Below, piece after piece: positions 23,633-35,854 of a stretch of 64,000 nucleotides of DNA; within the stretch, counting starts at the first letter, position 1; each line of letters begins with the position of its first letter. The stretch lies in NCBI GenBank assembly GCA_032164245.1, contig JAVMKO010000001.1, positions 77,435,892 to 77,499,891 on the forward strand, read 5' to 3'. Origin of the DNA: Sternotherus odoratus. Lineage: Eukaryota; Chordata; Testudines; Kinosternidae. The translations under genes were made by a program, and so were the position numbers. The notes beneath the pieces are model-generated. The model worked only from the letters and a program-made list of their open reading frames with translations. It searched no databases and was not told where the DNA came from.

Positions 23633-24816
23633 GGGGTGTTGTATACCCCACTAATGGGGGCCAGATCAGTGCCTTTGATTGAGGTGGATTAGGTATTTGT
23701 GCAGGCAGTATCAGGATATTACAACACCTGTAGGTGAGGTGATGGTCAGTCTAAGCCCCTTCCTGTCTACATGTTTCTGAAAGCTAGTTCTGTTGGGTGG
23801 AACTAGAAGACCATTTTGTAATGTGCCCAGTGTGACATTTCCAGACCCTTTGGCGTAAGGTGCTATCTCCTGATCGAAGGAATCACGTAAACGGGACGAA
23901 ACTCTTCTGCTGTCAGTTATGCTGCTGTCTGCTCCAGTTACTCCCCTGGCTTCTGTCGGGTCACTTGGGATTCACATCTGTGTGACTGACAGCACGGTTA
24001 GCCCAGCAGTGCCTGGGTGAGCTCCCTCGGTATGACTTTGTGCTGCTATTGCATCACAGAGCCCTCAATAGCATTGTTTCTGCAGTGCCATCTAATCTTG
24101 GCACACAAGTAACTCCTGCCCCCACATACACACCTCTCCCGGCTAGGTGCTCATATAAGGGGGATTTTGTTGCTGTTTGTCTTTCTAGTTTGATCCAGAG
24201 TCTTCTTGGACTCTTCAACATAAGGGGATAAGTTTGGGACGCTGCTTCCTCCAGAAAAAGAATGACGCCATCCAGACCTTCCTGGGACCTCTGCGGGGCA
24301 TGGACTCCAGCAGCCGGGGGCACTTGGAAGGGATGCACGAGACTGGGAACCTGTCTGCTTGTGTCTGAGCACGGAGACACTTACCCAGTAAACATGGGGG
24401 AGCAGCATAGCTTAGTCGTGCTGCGCATTGCCCCGTGGCACTCTTATGCCACCGCAGTCTGAGCATAAAGGTCAGTACCCAAGATCGTGCACCTATTTGC
24501 ATCTATCTCACTCCCATGTTCCGACTAGGCCACCCCTGCTTCCCCTCTGGTGACCAGAGGGGCGTCTGCCACGCTTGCATTACCAGTGACTTGCTTAACA
24601 TGTGCTAGTGTCATCCTGGACACCCCCAATGAACGTGGATCTTTTGGAATATGTGCGATTATAAATAATACTGTGAAATGTAAACCGAAGATGCCACAAG
24701 CCCACTTGTGCCTCTGGTGGTCTCGTGCAGCTCCGAATGACTTCGGCAGGAGCTGCACAGATGTATCTGCAGGCAAGACGGGGCGCCTGCATTTGCAGTG
24801 TGGATTTAAGGTTACT

Positions 24817-24918
24817 GGGCTAGATTCTGATCTCGGATCCAGCACTGTAAACCCAGAATAACTCCACCGGTTTGAGGGGATTGTCTGTGGCTGCACCTAA
24901 GAGATCGGAATCTGGCCT
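24817..24918. mobile_element. Small foldback MITE
   Basis: The ends GGGCTAGATTCTGATCTCGG and GAGATCGGAATCTGGCC are inverted copies, with ACTCCACCGGT inside. Confidence 0.65.
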
Positions 24919-25094
24919 CCTCTGGGAATCTTAAATCTTGCATTTCCTGACTTTGGGGTATTTAAAATTATAATCTGACTGTTGAATGAACCTCAGTTTC
25001 TGTATTTCATCTCACTAACGTATGGGTTTATAAAGCCTACGTCAGGGCACCTCGACAACCAGAACACCAAACCCGGCAAGAGGGATAATGGCAT

Positions 25095-25375
25095 TGCAGG
25101 TACAGCAGTGGAGGGAGACTTGGGAGACCTAGACTTGATTCCTGCCTCGGCAGCAGACTTCCTGTGCGACCTTGAACAAGCCACTTAACTTCTCTGTGCT
25201 GCAGCTGTCCAGTAGGGCTGCTCATACTTCCTTCGTTTGTCTGTCGACCTAGTTCATAAGTTCTCTACCGTATGACAAGGGCTCTCTCTTACTGTGTGTT
25301 TGTGCAGCACCTAGCGTAACGGGGTCCCCTGAGCTTGGCCTCGATGCACCACTGTAATACAAAGAACAAGAATGG
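25095..25375 (+). mobile_element. MIR SINE with L2-like tail
   Basis: GTGCGACCTTGAACAAGCCA, CTTAACTTCTCTGTGCTGCA and, at the end, TTTGTGCAGCACCTAGCGTA then ACTGTAATACAAAGAA form a nearly full-length element. Confidence 0.7.
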
Positions 25376-25973
25376 ATCCAGGGTAACGAGGAAAAAGCTA
25401 CATTTTAAGTCTGACTTGAAAAATCATCATTAGTGCAAAGGTCATTCCTCTGGCATGGCAGGAAAAGCAGGAAACACCTCACCTGCTTTACACCAGTCTT
25501 ACTCGGGTGCGGCTCTGACTTGTACTGACTCCGGTGTACGGAATGTCAGCCATTCTGTGTGTCTATAGAAACAGCACATGGCCCAGACGTTCCCTTGGTG
25601 TGGCCAGGAACGTAGAGGTGGAGCACAAACTGGAGAGAAGAAAAATCCCAGCGCATCACGACTGACCAGAGGCTTTTCTCCGTGATCTAAGTGCCTATGT
25701 GTGCTAAATGGAAGGAGTGGGTCGCTCCCTTTTATGGAGACCCAGCCAGCTAGTTAGCTATAAATTCCTCTCAGTAGTTGTTCTCTTCTTGCTTTACCGG
25801 TAAAGGGTTAAAAAGTCTCCCTGTGATGTATCAGTAAAAGGAAGGGAGTGAGCACCTGACCAAAAGAGCCAATGGGAAGGCTAGAACTTTTTAAAATTGA
25901 AACAAGTCTCCCCTTTTGTCCCTCTGTGGTGTTCTCTGGAGAGGAGAGACAGGGCTGGAGCTATGCTGTAAGA

Positions 25974-26489
25974 CAGGGGTCTCCAAACTACAACCCGGGG
26001 GGTGGATCCGGCCCGCTGCTTCGATTTGTGAAACCCTCCAGCTGAGCAGGCACGTGGAGAAGCGGCCGCTGGGCAACCCCCCTCCCCGAGCGCTGCTGCC
26101 GGTGGCCCCATGTGTGGAGGGGTGAGTGCCCCCGCGGCGGTGGCCAGAGGAGTAAAGGGGGGTGTGGCGGTGAGCGGAGAAACAAAGGGAGGATTTTGCA
26201 TATACAGTGGAACCCTGCAATATCACGCCCCGCGATAGCGTGAATCTGCTTATAGCACGGGGTGCGTGTGGCTCCCGACAGGAGCATTTTGATGTACTTT
26301 GATGTCGCGCGACCCCGCATTTACCACGACCCCGTGTTTACTGTGGTCGATATTTTTGGACCCCGACTGTCGTGGTATTGCGGGGTTCCACTGTATTTGC
26401 ATATATTGAATTTTTTCAGTTACTTGGGCCTGCAAAGCCCCTTCAAAAATCTAATATGGCCCTCATCTCATAAAGTTTGGAGACCCCTG
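25974..26489. mobile_element. Non-autonomous hAT element 2
   Basis: Perfect 15-base inverted termini CAGGGGTCTCCAAAC and GTTTGGAGACCCCTG are flanked by the exact 8-bp duplication CTGTAAGA (25966-25973 and 26490-26497). A mariner-like MITE is nested inside. Confidence 0.93.
26205..26393. mobile_element. 189-bp mariner/Tigger-like MITE nested in hAT 2
   Basis: The termini CAGTGGAACCCTGCAATA and TATTGCGGGGTTCCACTG form an inverted repeat of at least 23 bases with two mismatches. TA dinucleotides flank it (26203-26204 and 26394-26395). Confidence 0.88.
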
Positions 26490-26769
26490 CTGTAAGAGCT
26501 TGCGCCAGGTATGAAAAATCATCAGATCATACCTAGAAACTACTAATTTGAACCCCCAAATATGTAAGTAGATCAGGAAATGTCTAGGAAGGCGCAATTA
26601 GGTTTATCTCTTTTATTTCTTTATGGCTTGTGGACTCCACTGTGTTAATCCCAAGTGCCAGAGGGGGGAATGAGCCTTAACACTATGCCATCCATTAAAT
26701 GGATCTTGTAAGACTATAATAGTACCGTCTTGTGAGTCCTAATGTTACACCCCTTCTGAGAGAAGAAAA

Positions 26770-28000
26770 AAGTTGACTATTACCATAGACTTCACCTTTG
26801 CTGAACACCACTTTTTAATATTTAAAAAAACATTGTAGCCAAGTATAACTTCAGAACACTATTTGACTTCAAATTGCATTATTCAGAGGTTAACTCTGTC
26901 CCAAATGTTGATAGAGTTGGATTTCCCAGGTGCTTTTGCTATACGACCATCACAGGTAAAATGATTGTCCATGTCTCTTAGGTGGCAACCGAAAGTTTGG
27001 TTTGTGGCAACCAAACTTCAGGCACAGTCAGAGGTAGTGTGAAGTCCTCCCGGAGAACAAATCTGCCTTGTGGGCTGGACAGAGATCTTCTTGAATAAAA
27101 ATTAGGGCCAGCGGAGTTAAAGTTAAATTCCTCCATTGTCTGTTGTTACCAGATGAGCTTACTACTTGTATAACTTGGCTTTGACAATTTTGGCTGCCGC
27201 TGACCGTCAGGGTTCTGCACTGACCAGCAGGGTTCTCCTGGAGAAGAGGTTTGGCTCTGAAGTTCCTAGTGTTGTATCTGTCCATCAGGCTTCTCTAGCC
27301 TTCAACTTTTCCTGAGCTTTATCTGGACTGATGACTTCTTATATTCACTGACAAAGCGGATTAGGAGTTTGGCAGAAGATCCCACGCCATCAGTCGGTGT
27401 GCTCCACGACTCCAGCAGAGCACAACATTCGGCTCCTCAGCTCTGTTTTATCTGTCCCAGTAAGCAGTTCGAAGTCTGGGCTGTTGTTTGCCCATTGGAT
27501 TGTGACTAATGGGAGCTTGATAGTCTGACAAAAATCACGACTACAGGCAAGCTGTTGGAATTCTCATGAGGGGGGCCAGGCAGGGCCCATCTGATAGCTA
27601 CTCCTCAGATATTCCTTGTCAGGCAAAGGGGCTTCTGTGCTTGGCAACCATTGGGGAGAGTTTTGTTTCTCAGACTTGCTAGTCAGAACTTCAATAGTTC
27701 ACTTCCACCTCCTAGTTTTCACTATCCAGTGGGGAAAGATCTGCTTCTCCTTTTTTGTCACAGTCAGGATGGTATGGCCTGGATTAGGAGCTCCTTCAAA
27801 TTTGATGTGTGATGCTGGAGTCAAGCTGGCCAGCTTGAAAGCACTGTTGGATTTGTGCATTCGTGTCACAGTATATGTGGCCATGCACTTCTCTGCTCTC
27901 ATGCGCCCCCAGTAGATGGCCCAACTCCTGTCACCACAAGTCTCTCACCTTTAAAAAGTGGCTCATCCCCAACTGTGAGCACCTCATGCAATGTTTTAAA
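26770..28000. other. No supported gene
   Basis: Several 80-100-codon frames lie here (for example 27616-27915 plus) but none carries a recognised domain or splice context. Confidence 0.4.
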
Positions 28001-28014
28001 TGAAATTCCCATTC

Positions 28015-28165
28015 TTTGCAGCACCTCGCGGCCCAGACTGAGAGCAGGCCCCGTTGTGCTAGGGGCTGTACAAAGACAGGCCACAGCCTGAAGAACTTCC
28101 ATTCACCAAAGATAAGACAAAGAGAACCAGACGAAAGGTGGGAGAAAGACAAATGGAAGGCAACA
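28015..28165 (-). mobile_element. L2/MIR tail
   Basis: GCCCCGTTGTGCTAGGGGCT and GTACAAAGACAGGCCACAGC match the antisense L2-like tail. Confidence 0.5.
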
Positions 28166-28696
28166 AACAGCAAATCGGTGAACTTGGCAGAAGTTCAGAG
28201 TGGGTTAACTTCAATTTCTCCTCCCTTTACTCACCCCTCCCCCTCTGCTGCAATGCTGCCCCATCCACGCCCCACTTTCCCGTTTGATGTCACCGCCCGT
28301 CTGACGTGGCTCCCCCCATAGCACTGGCCTTCCTCCAAGCCTAGCCCACGGAAATGGATGCAGCTTCAGTTGGGGAGAGCAGGGGAAGAAAGAAATGGAA
28401 ATAAAAACCTCACAACCTGGCCCCCAGTATCTGAAGGGTGACTTCTGCCAGAGGTGCCGTAATTTATTCCCTGGGGAAGGGACCGGATGGCCCCCGTGGC
28501 AGGTCCCTGCCCTCTCATGGGTCTGACAGTGGTGGTTGCCAGCTCCAGCTGCTTTGCTTCATGTTTTTATGCTGGTGCTGACAACACACAGTTCTCTTTT
28601 GGCTAGTCAACGACGATTGTTTCCAGCCATGCAGATCACTGAGGCTCTTGCTTAGCCGCAGCGCTTAGTTCAGTTGATTGTCTTATCTGAGTCAGT

Positions 28697-28882
28697 TTAA
28701 GCAGCTGTGACTAAAACAACTAAAGCCTTGAATGACTCCTCCATATTGTCATGCCCTGCCACAAAGGATCCGCTTACAGTGTCGGTGATTGGTACATCCA
28801 CCTCTAGTCTGTGTTTAACCACAGCATCGGATTTCCACGGGTACAACATCACTCTTTTGTAGTGTTGGTGGTGCAGCCGCAT
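28697..28882 (-). other. Short coherent frame, unrecognised
   Basis: A 61-codon minus frame contains RLEVDVPITDTVSGSF. I do not recognise it; it may be an eroded transposon piece or chance. Confidence 0.2.
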
Positions 28883-28899
28883 ACTGAGTTAGTTGACGA

Positions 28900-30440
28900 T
28901 ACCTGTGGTTTGTTATGAAAAATATTCAAGAGACCAAATAACAAAAGTTAGCCAACTTCTTGTCTAAGACAAACTAGCACAAAATAAAAGGGAGACGCTT
29001 ATACCCCCTCCTTTGGGGCAGCAATTCTCATCTCCCAGTATGTTCACCCTACACAGTAGGTGTGCTTCGGAGATACCCCCCACCCCCCAAACCACTTATA
29101 AGGCGATTGTTTACAAATTAGGTGTTGTGTAATATAGTGTTTTCTAAGATCCAACCCCTTAGTTTGTACCAGTTCCTTAACTTGTTCTGTACCATTTTTA
29201 TTGTTTTTGATACTAGTGTTCCAGGTACTGGTCTGCAAAGGTACCGTCCCAGCTTTTATTGGGGCAGAATATTAATTTGATCTTTGACCATTTTCCTATC
29301 TGCTTATGCCAAATGCTGAGTTGTCCTGTTCCAAGGCATTGTGGGATATACTAATGAAAAAGAGTGAACAGCATTGTGGGAAAAACAACACAATTCAGTT
29401 GGCAGAACTGCCCAGTACCTACAATATTCACATCATATGCTTAACTTGTGGTGCAAGTTATATGTATAATATATGTGCTGGCTAACACACATGAGGAATT
29501 ATTATCATGCTGGCCTCTAAGGCTTATGGCCAGAATCCACTGTAATGCCTCTCCTGGGCACCTATTCATGAAAGGACTCAGACAAGACAACTCCACACAC
29601 TGCTTTTTCAGCCCGTGCACACTTTATTTCCATGCATGCGAGTCCAGAAATACTTACAATAAATGTACACAAGTAGAAGATATTTGCATGTGGTATTTCA
29701 AACATCTAATTTTTTTTTTAAGGTGGAATGTGAAGCATTAAGATTTAGCAACCACTGCTTCAGAGCATCCATGTCAGTGACCGCACAGACTCCAGATAGA
29801 AACATTAATTCTGTGACACTCTCTTCTATGGGTCTACTTGGACCTTGTATTTGTATAGCGCGTGAACAATTGGGTTAGCTTAGGTGGAACATATGAATCA
29901 AACATTTTTCTCCTCTTAAGACTTCAGGGGCCCCTTGAAGACAAATGCTTCCTGCCACGTGAACTTCATCCAGCCCTCAGGAAGGTTCTTTCTTTCCCAG
30001 GTGCTCGTGGGCAAGTAGACTTCACTAAGCTCCCTGGCTTTGGTCAATTCCCTTCTTAGGCTGCTTCTACACTCATAGGCCTTCTGGAACGGTTTTCTCT
30101 GAGTGCACAACTATGAGCATTATCTCTGCACCTAAGAGATCGTTCTGGTTGACACTCAGGCAGGGAACACACTTTACCGATGACTAACTTCTAGAAAGTA
30201 TTGTATCACAACTGACAACAAACTTCTCTCCACGATCTAGCTGCTTCTACATTCAGTTCAACGGAACTTGTAAGACGATGCACAGTAGTGCCATCTGGTA
30301 ACTACTAATAATATTACATGTCCACTTTTTGTCGTTTTGTGAAGGCTGAGGGGATAGAGTTAATTTGCCAAATGGATCTCAGGCAGGGCTTCAGAGTGAA
30401 CTGGTGATCTGACTGCTTAAAGGGTTTGACTGCTGCTGGG
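28900..30440. other. AT-rich unassigned DNA
   Basis: No exon or known repeat is identified with confidence. A minus frame at 29916-30110 looks protein-like and is discussed under findings. Confidence 0.4.
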
Positions 30441-30442
30441 AT

Positions 30443-30700
30443 TTGTAGTAACTTGGGCTGTAATCCTCTCAGGTCTAATAAGCAACCTTGGCCCTTGTCA
30501 GTACTTGGATGGGAGAACTAAGGGTTCTGCAGGGAGCAATGTGGGGGACTTAGCAAGGGGCACTCTTCCTGCAGGGTCAGCCAGCCCCGAACCAGTGCTC
30601 CTGTACAGCACTCGCAGGGGCTGCTGGAGGTGCTGTCTTTTTCAGGAAACAAAAAAATTTGACCCTGACCTCTTGTGATCTGGTTTCCCCCCCCCTCGCT
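30443..30700 (+). mobile_element. 5S-rRNA-derived SINE, copy 2
   Basis: ACTTGGGCTGTAATCCTCTC, AATAAGCAACCTTGGCCC and GTCAGTACTTGGATGGGAGA match the 5S-like head and internal promoter. The body then resembles copy 1 (GGAGGTGCTGTCTTTTTCAG, TGACCTCTTGTGATCTGG). Confidence 0.7.
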
Positions 30701-31368
30701 GCTAGCTAGACGTTGCAGTGTCTTTCCCTGAAGCCCAATTGACAGTAGGTAATCAGTCACAGGGCCATGGGATCCTGCTCCCTCTTAAAGGGGCCAGTTA
30801 TCCTGTAACAAGAAACCACCCCTAGGAGGGAAAAGAACCTCCATGTCCCATTTAATCGCTTGTTTCTCTGTTATTATGATGTATATTACAGTAGTGACTG
30901 GAGTCTCTGAGGGCTGCATTGTGTGGGCACTGTACACACTTAGTAAGAGACCATCCCTGCCCTGAGAAACTAATGCCACATCTATGCTACAAACTCTTGC
31001 CAATGCAAATGATGTCAGGATAAAGCCACCACAGTTAGCATTTCCCTCGTGAGTGTGCATATTTGGGTCCTGGCGTCAGTGCTGCGAGTACTCCCCCGGA
31101 CAGTGCAGTGCATCGTGGGTAGGGTTCCCAGTGTGCAACCCGCCACCATCCAGCGCAGTGTCTTTTGGGAAGTTGTGGCAACACATGGTAGGGCAGAAAT
31201 GAGTCATGCAGGGGTGTCTGGGAGCAGGGGGTCAACTTCCCCCTTACTGCTGGGGGGTGCAACTGTCTCCATCACGTCAGCTATATCCCATCATGTTTGC
31301 ACCTTTTTAAAAAACAATCCCATGAACCTGTGTGGCTCTGCTCACTGTCCGCCATCTCTAACAGAAGC

Positions 31369-32510
31369 ATGGAGCCTGCACATCTCTGCACTATTTTAAG
31401 TGCTGCAAGCACAGGATGCTCAATCCTCCCGTCTTTGCAGAGTGGCAAGATGAACCAAATCAGTAGGGAATGTGGTGGTTTCAGGGAGAACAGGTGGCTG
31501 TGGGACACAGTGAGAGCCAGTTCATGGTGGTTGGTGGTGTTCACAGAGCAGCTGCAGGGGGTAGAGCGCTGCTTCTGGAAATGAGAAATGAGCACTGCCT
31601 GGTGGGATCACATCATGGTGCTGGCTTGGGACGATGAACAGTGGTTACAGAACTTCTGAATGTGCAAGGCCACGTTCCTGGATCTATGTTCTGAGCTCGC
31701 CCCAGCCCTCCGGCACAGGGACACCAAACTGAGAGCTGCACTGACTGTGGAGAAGCACGTGTCGGCTGCACTGTGGAAACGTGGGAAATCATTTTACAGT
31801 GGGAAAATCTACCATGGGGACCATTGTCATGCAAGTATGTAGAGCTATTCATCGTCCCCTGCTCTGCAGGATTGTGACTCTCATCAATGTGAAGGATGCT
31901 GTGGCTGGATTTGTGGCAATGGAACTGCCAAACTGCGGTGGTACAACAGGCAGCATGTATATCCCTAATGGCACCAGATCACCTTGCCACTGGGTACATC
32001 AACAGAAAGGTCTGCTTTTCTATGGTTATGCAAGTGTTGGTGGATTACCATGGATGCTTCACTGACATGAGCATTGGAAGGTGCGTGACACTCATCTTTA
32101 AGACCACAGGACTGTTGAGAAAGCTATAAGCAGGGATCTTTCTCAACCAGTGGATTCCCATTGGCGATGTTGACATGCCAGTAGTGATCCTGAGGGACCC
32201 AGCCTACCCCTTGGTCCTTGGTTCATGAAGCTACCTCAACAGCACTAAACAAAGATCCACCTACCATCTCAACAGGTGTAGAATGACAGTTGAATGTGCT
32301 TTGGGTAGCCTAAAGAGATGCTGGCGTTGTTTACTCACAAGACTGGATCATAGTGGGGAAAAAAACATCCCAATGGCTATAGCTGCCTGCTGTGTGCTGC
32401 ATCATATCTGGGAAGCAAATTCACTCCTGGGGTGCAGGTGGAGCAGCTGTCTGCTGTGTTTGAACACAGGGCAATTAGAAGAGCTCAGTGGCCCAGGGAG
32501 CTTTGAAAGA
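31369..32510 (+). pseudogene. Harbinger transposase relic
   Basis: Fragments of a Harbinger DDE transposase lie in order with frameshifts between them: MEPAHLCTIL at the start, ELPNCGGTTGSMYIP (first catalytic region, Asp lost), YHGCFTDMSIG, KVRDTHL after a base loss (second Asp region), RDPAYPL, and finally MTVECALGSLKRCWRCL with the Glu region and AACCVLHHIWEA. In the family this enzyme cuts DNA at 3-bp targets together with the accessory protein. The copy is clearly dead. Confidence 0.8.
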
Positions 32511-32613
32511 GCCTTTTAACAGCAAGCCGCAGCGATGCATTGTGATGTACTGTGCTGTACTCGGCCCTGCTGTTTGAGGGCCTCTTAGAAATTGTGCAAT
32601 GCTTGGTGCTCTG

Positions 32614-32985
32614 TGTGACGGGGAAGGTAACTCTGGGCTGTAACCTGACCCCAGTCGGGGGAGGGGAGGCTCTGCCTGTGTGAATCTGAACAAAGGCTGG
32701 AGGGTGGGGGGTTGCCGGGGGAAGGGGGAAGGAGGCAGTGGTTTTCGGTGGAGGTTTTTGGGGAGGAAGGAGGTTGGGGAAGAGGCGGGAGCCTTAATCC
32801 GGGGTCTCATCTCCCTGCCCCCCGAAAGGGCCTAACTGAGGGGTCCTGTTTATACTGAGAAACTCTGAGTTGAATTGTGTTCCTGTCATCTCAAATAAAC
32901 CTTCTAATCTACTGGCTGGCTGAGAGTCACTGTGAATCCCAGGAAGTGGAGGTGCAAGGACCGGACTCCCCCACACTCCGTGACA
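32614..32985 (+). mobile_element. Solo LTR inserted in the Harbinger relic
   Basis: The sequence starts TGTGACGG and ends CCGTGACA, a perfect 8-base inverted terminus. The 5-bp duplication CTCTG flanks it (32609-32613 and 32986-32990). A polyadenylation signal AATAAA is at 32894-32899. The U5-like phrase GGCTGAGAGTCAC is shared, with one change, by the LTR at 59170-59801. Confidence 0.88.
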
Positions 32986-33469
32986 CTCTGAATATACCAC
33001 TGTCAATGCACCTACTCATTGTGTGGCGCTTTCGGTACGTTTATGATTATTACACTGTTCGTCACTAATCCTACGAGTCGTTGCACTATACAACAAGTAA
33101 GCGGGTGCTTTCAGAACTGCCAGGCACTCTGCAACATATGTTGTGAACTAATAAAGAGGAATTATTTTCCAAATAATAGAATTTTATTGAGCAACAAAAC
33201 CAGTGCAAATTAAAATCTCTGCAACTTAAAATCAAATGCACTAAAAACTTAATGAAGGAATGGAACAGAACTTAACTAGGGGAACGAACATGCCCGGCCC
33301 TTTTAGCTCCGAGAAAGCAGCCGTGACTTTCACAGGTCAATGTATGTCAAGCTGTGGTTGTCTTTAAATGTTGTCATCCCCCGTTCCCCAGGGAGGAGTG
33401 GGAGGGCTAGGGATGCGGCCCCTGATGCCATGTGGAACGCTGAGGGGGGCTAGGAAGGTGCTGTAATTA

Positions 33470-34970
33470 GGGTTGGCAACACTGTATTTCAATATATACT
33501 GGACTGTTTTCTTAGCACCCAGTACCCAGGGGCGCTCCCGATATCACAAGGGGTGGGGAGCACTAATCATGGGGCAGTTGAGGAAACCCTCCTCTCCTTG
33601 CAGCAGCCTTGGCTGCCGGGAGCCAGCTTTGGAAGTGAACAGGGCAGCACTGCAGGTCTAGAGCCAGTAAGGGGCTCTGTCTGGCAGGGGGTCAGCACTC
33701 CTGGGATATAATCTTCCATTCCCTGCTCGCAGAACCTCTGGCAATATTGCCAGCAGAGGAGCATAACTGCTGGTTGGTGGCTGCTGCAGCAATGGAGGAG
33801 TGAGGCAGGCAGGAAGCCAGGTCCTGGCAGTCGAGATCACCCCCTGTCTGCTTCCCCTGCCAGGCAGAGCCCCCTCCGGACTCCAGCCTTTTAGCGTGAC
33901 CTCATCAGGTTTTCATGCCTCTGCGATAACCTTTCCCGCCCCCTCCCCTGCCCTGGGACTGTGCCCCAGAGTTTGGGGGCCTTTGCGCTACAGGTACATT
34001 GATACAGCAACTCCTGCTAAATTGTCTCATTTTACAAACTTTATATAACTGGAAAATGAGGTCATAATAAAACTGGCTTTGCATAATGAGACTATGTTTA
34101 ACATGCTGAAGTACGGGCTAAAAGGCATCCTGTAGGCCAGGCAATTTTCTATTTCAATAAGTGTAAGCAGGGTTTGAATGAGCTCTCTCCTGACATCTAG
34201 TGATGAGCTGGGGAAGACGACTTCAGGAGCCAGCCTTGTTTGCATGGACACACCCAGCCTGCCTAGGTGCTCAGCATGATGAGGCTGTTGGATCACAAGT
34301 CACTTTCTTAATGGGGGCAGGGGTCACCCTTATCCTTGTGTGAATGGGGTGGGGGGTGCAGAACTGTGCTTAGCATGCCTGATGGATGGGTTCACCCCCA
34401 ACTGAACTGCACTCGCTAGTTAGGGGATGGGGTGCCAAACGCCAGTGGAGCTCAGGAAGGATGGGAGGAGTAGGTAGACAATGGAGCATACATGATGCTG
34501 TTTCTTCCTGATCCCTTCCAGGGTGGGAGGTGAATTAGCACAGATGCACCTCTGGGTCTTCACTGACCAAGGACAACTACTGTGAGTGGGGTATGTTGGA
34601 GGGAGAAGAGAGGGGCATGTTAAAGGAATTTTTGTTTGTTGGAATTAAGACCGTGAAGCAAAAAGATCCCGCCCAATATGCTCTTGGGTGCAGGTTTTAT
34701 TCATGATTTTATGCTTATGGATCTTGTGTGTGGTGTTTTCCCAAATTAATGCTGGATTACTTGCCCCCTTTTGATTACATTTCTTTTCTATGCTCAGACT
34801 TGGTGCTTGTGAGAGGGGAAGTGTTGCCTCTAGAGGCGCCCAAGGGGTGGTGTGTGATTGTCCCAGGTGGGGCTCCAGACAGTTCTGCGTTGTACTGTCG
34901 AGAAGGAATCTCTAGATATTGAGCCCAGCCCTTGTTGCCGCTGACTTCATCTGTCCGAAGGGTTACTTCA
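33470..34970. other. Unassigned DNA between the two Harbinger genes
   Basis: No recognised coding frame. It may be internal transposon DNA or later insertions. Phrases such as TTTATTCATGATTTTATGCT look repeat-derived but I cannot name the family. Confidence 0.35.
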
Positions 34971-35049
34971 GGGACACCCCATGTAATAGAGGGCTGTTGG
35001 CAATCCTAGCTGTAATGGAGCTCTCCGTGGACTGCAAAGGGAGGTGAGC

Positions 35050-35340
35050 CTAAGCTGTTGAACCTGGAGATCTGCAAGAGTCTGCAGCATCTGTTTGCTG
35101 CTGAAGACGCCCCATTATGTCCTGGTGCAGCTCCCTCTCCTCTTCCTGCTGGGACTCCTGGGCCTTTCTCCTGTGTGCTCTTTCCTCCTCTGAGCCATCT
35201 CCAGTGTTCACCCTCCAGGCCCTTTGCTCATGGCCTGATGCAGCCCTGGCTTGCAGGATCTCCGTGAACATGTCATCCTGAGTGCTCTTCTTTCTCCTCC
35301 TCATCTGGCTCAGGCCTTCCATGGAGGGGGGACTCCTCAA
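35050..35340 (-). pseudogene. Harbinger accessory (Myb/trihelix-type) ORF remnant
   Basis: This 96-codon minus frame contains QMRRRKKSTQDDMFTEIL, then EERAHRRKAQESQQEEEREL. The basic RRRKK stretch, DDMF motif and charged coiled-coil tail are typical of the C-terminal part of the accessory DNA-binding protein encoded by PIF/Harbinger transposons. Upstream minus-strand DNA to about 35811 may hold more of it. The N-terminal Myb/trihelix domain is not readable here. Confidence 0.6.
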
Positions 35341-35854
35341 GGCCCAATGGCAGCAGTTGCAGATACCACACCCAGAGGTACCATTGTCAGGACAGTCACA
35401 ATGGAAAGTCCCTATTGTTCTGCTTCTGCGTGCTCATTCATGGTGCCACTCACAGCACCAGGCGAGGTGAGTATGGCCTGTCGGGGTGAGGCAAATGAGG
35501 GAAACGCTCCATTGCATGAAACTATGACTAGAGGGCCCTGGCATGGAATACGGGCCCCATTTCCCATGGGTGGTCGTGGTTGTAGCTGAGTTCTCACTCC
35601 GGAGGGTGACAAAGGCATAGATAGCACAGCTGCTGCAGGCGTCCCAAAGCCACCCCAGCCCGTATGCTGCTAGTCTGTGCTCTGCGACAGTGCCTGTCAA
35701 AGTGATCACTGACTGGCGTGGGGACGTGTCCCGCCGTGGAGGGAGAAATAAGACCGCTGTCCCTAGAAAGCTTCGGGAGAGGACTGTGGAGTAGCTCCGT
35801 GGAAGTTTCATCGAGATCCCTCAGGAAGATTCAGGGGACGTCCCTGTGTGTGTA

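Larger units (their letters stand above)
25690..26760 (+). mobile_element. ERV-type LTR piece containing hAT element 2
   Basis: Flanks on both sides of the hAT read as one LTR: GCTATAAATTCCTCTCAGTA, TGACCAAAAGAGCCAATGGG and ACAGGGCTGGAGCTATGCTG before it; GGTATGAAAAATCATCAGAT, CATACCTAGAAACTACTAA and TAGATCAGGAAATGTCTAGG after it. Exact ends are not resolved. Confidence 0.55.
30975..35830 (+). mobile_element. Decayed two-gene PIF/Harbinger transposon
   Basis: The span contains a broken transposase on the plus strand (about 31369-32510), an A+T-rich middle with a solo LTR inserted, unassigned sequence (33470-34970) and a Myb/trihelix-type accessory ORF remnant on the minus strand (35050-35340). 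Two convergent genes are the known Harbinger plan. The left edge resembles CATCTATGCTACAAACTC; the right terminal repeat was not found. Confidence 0.6.
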
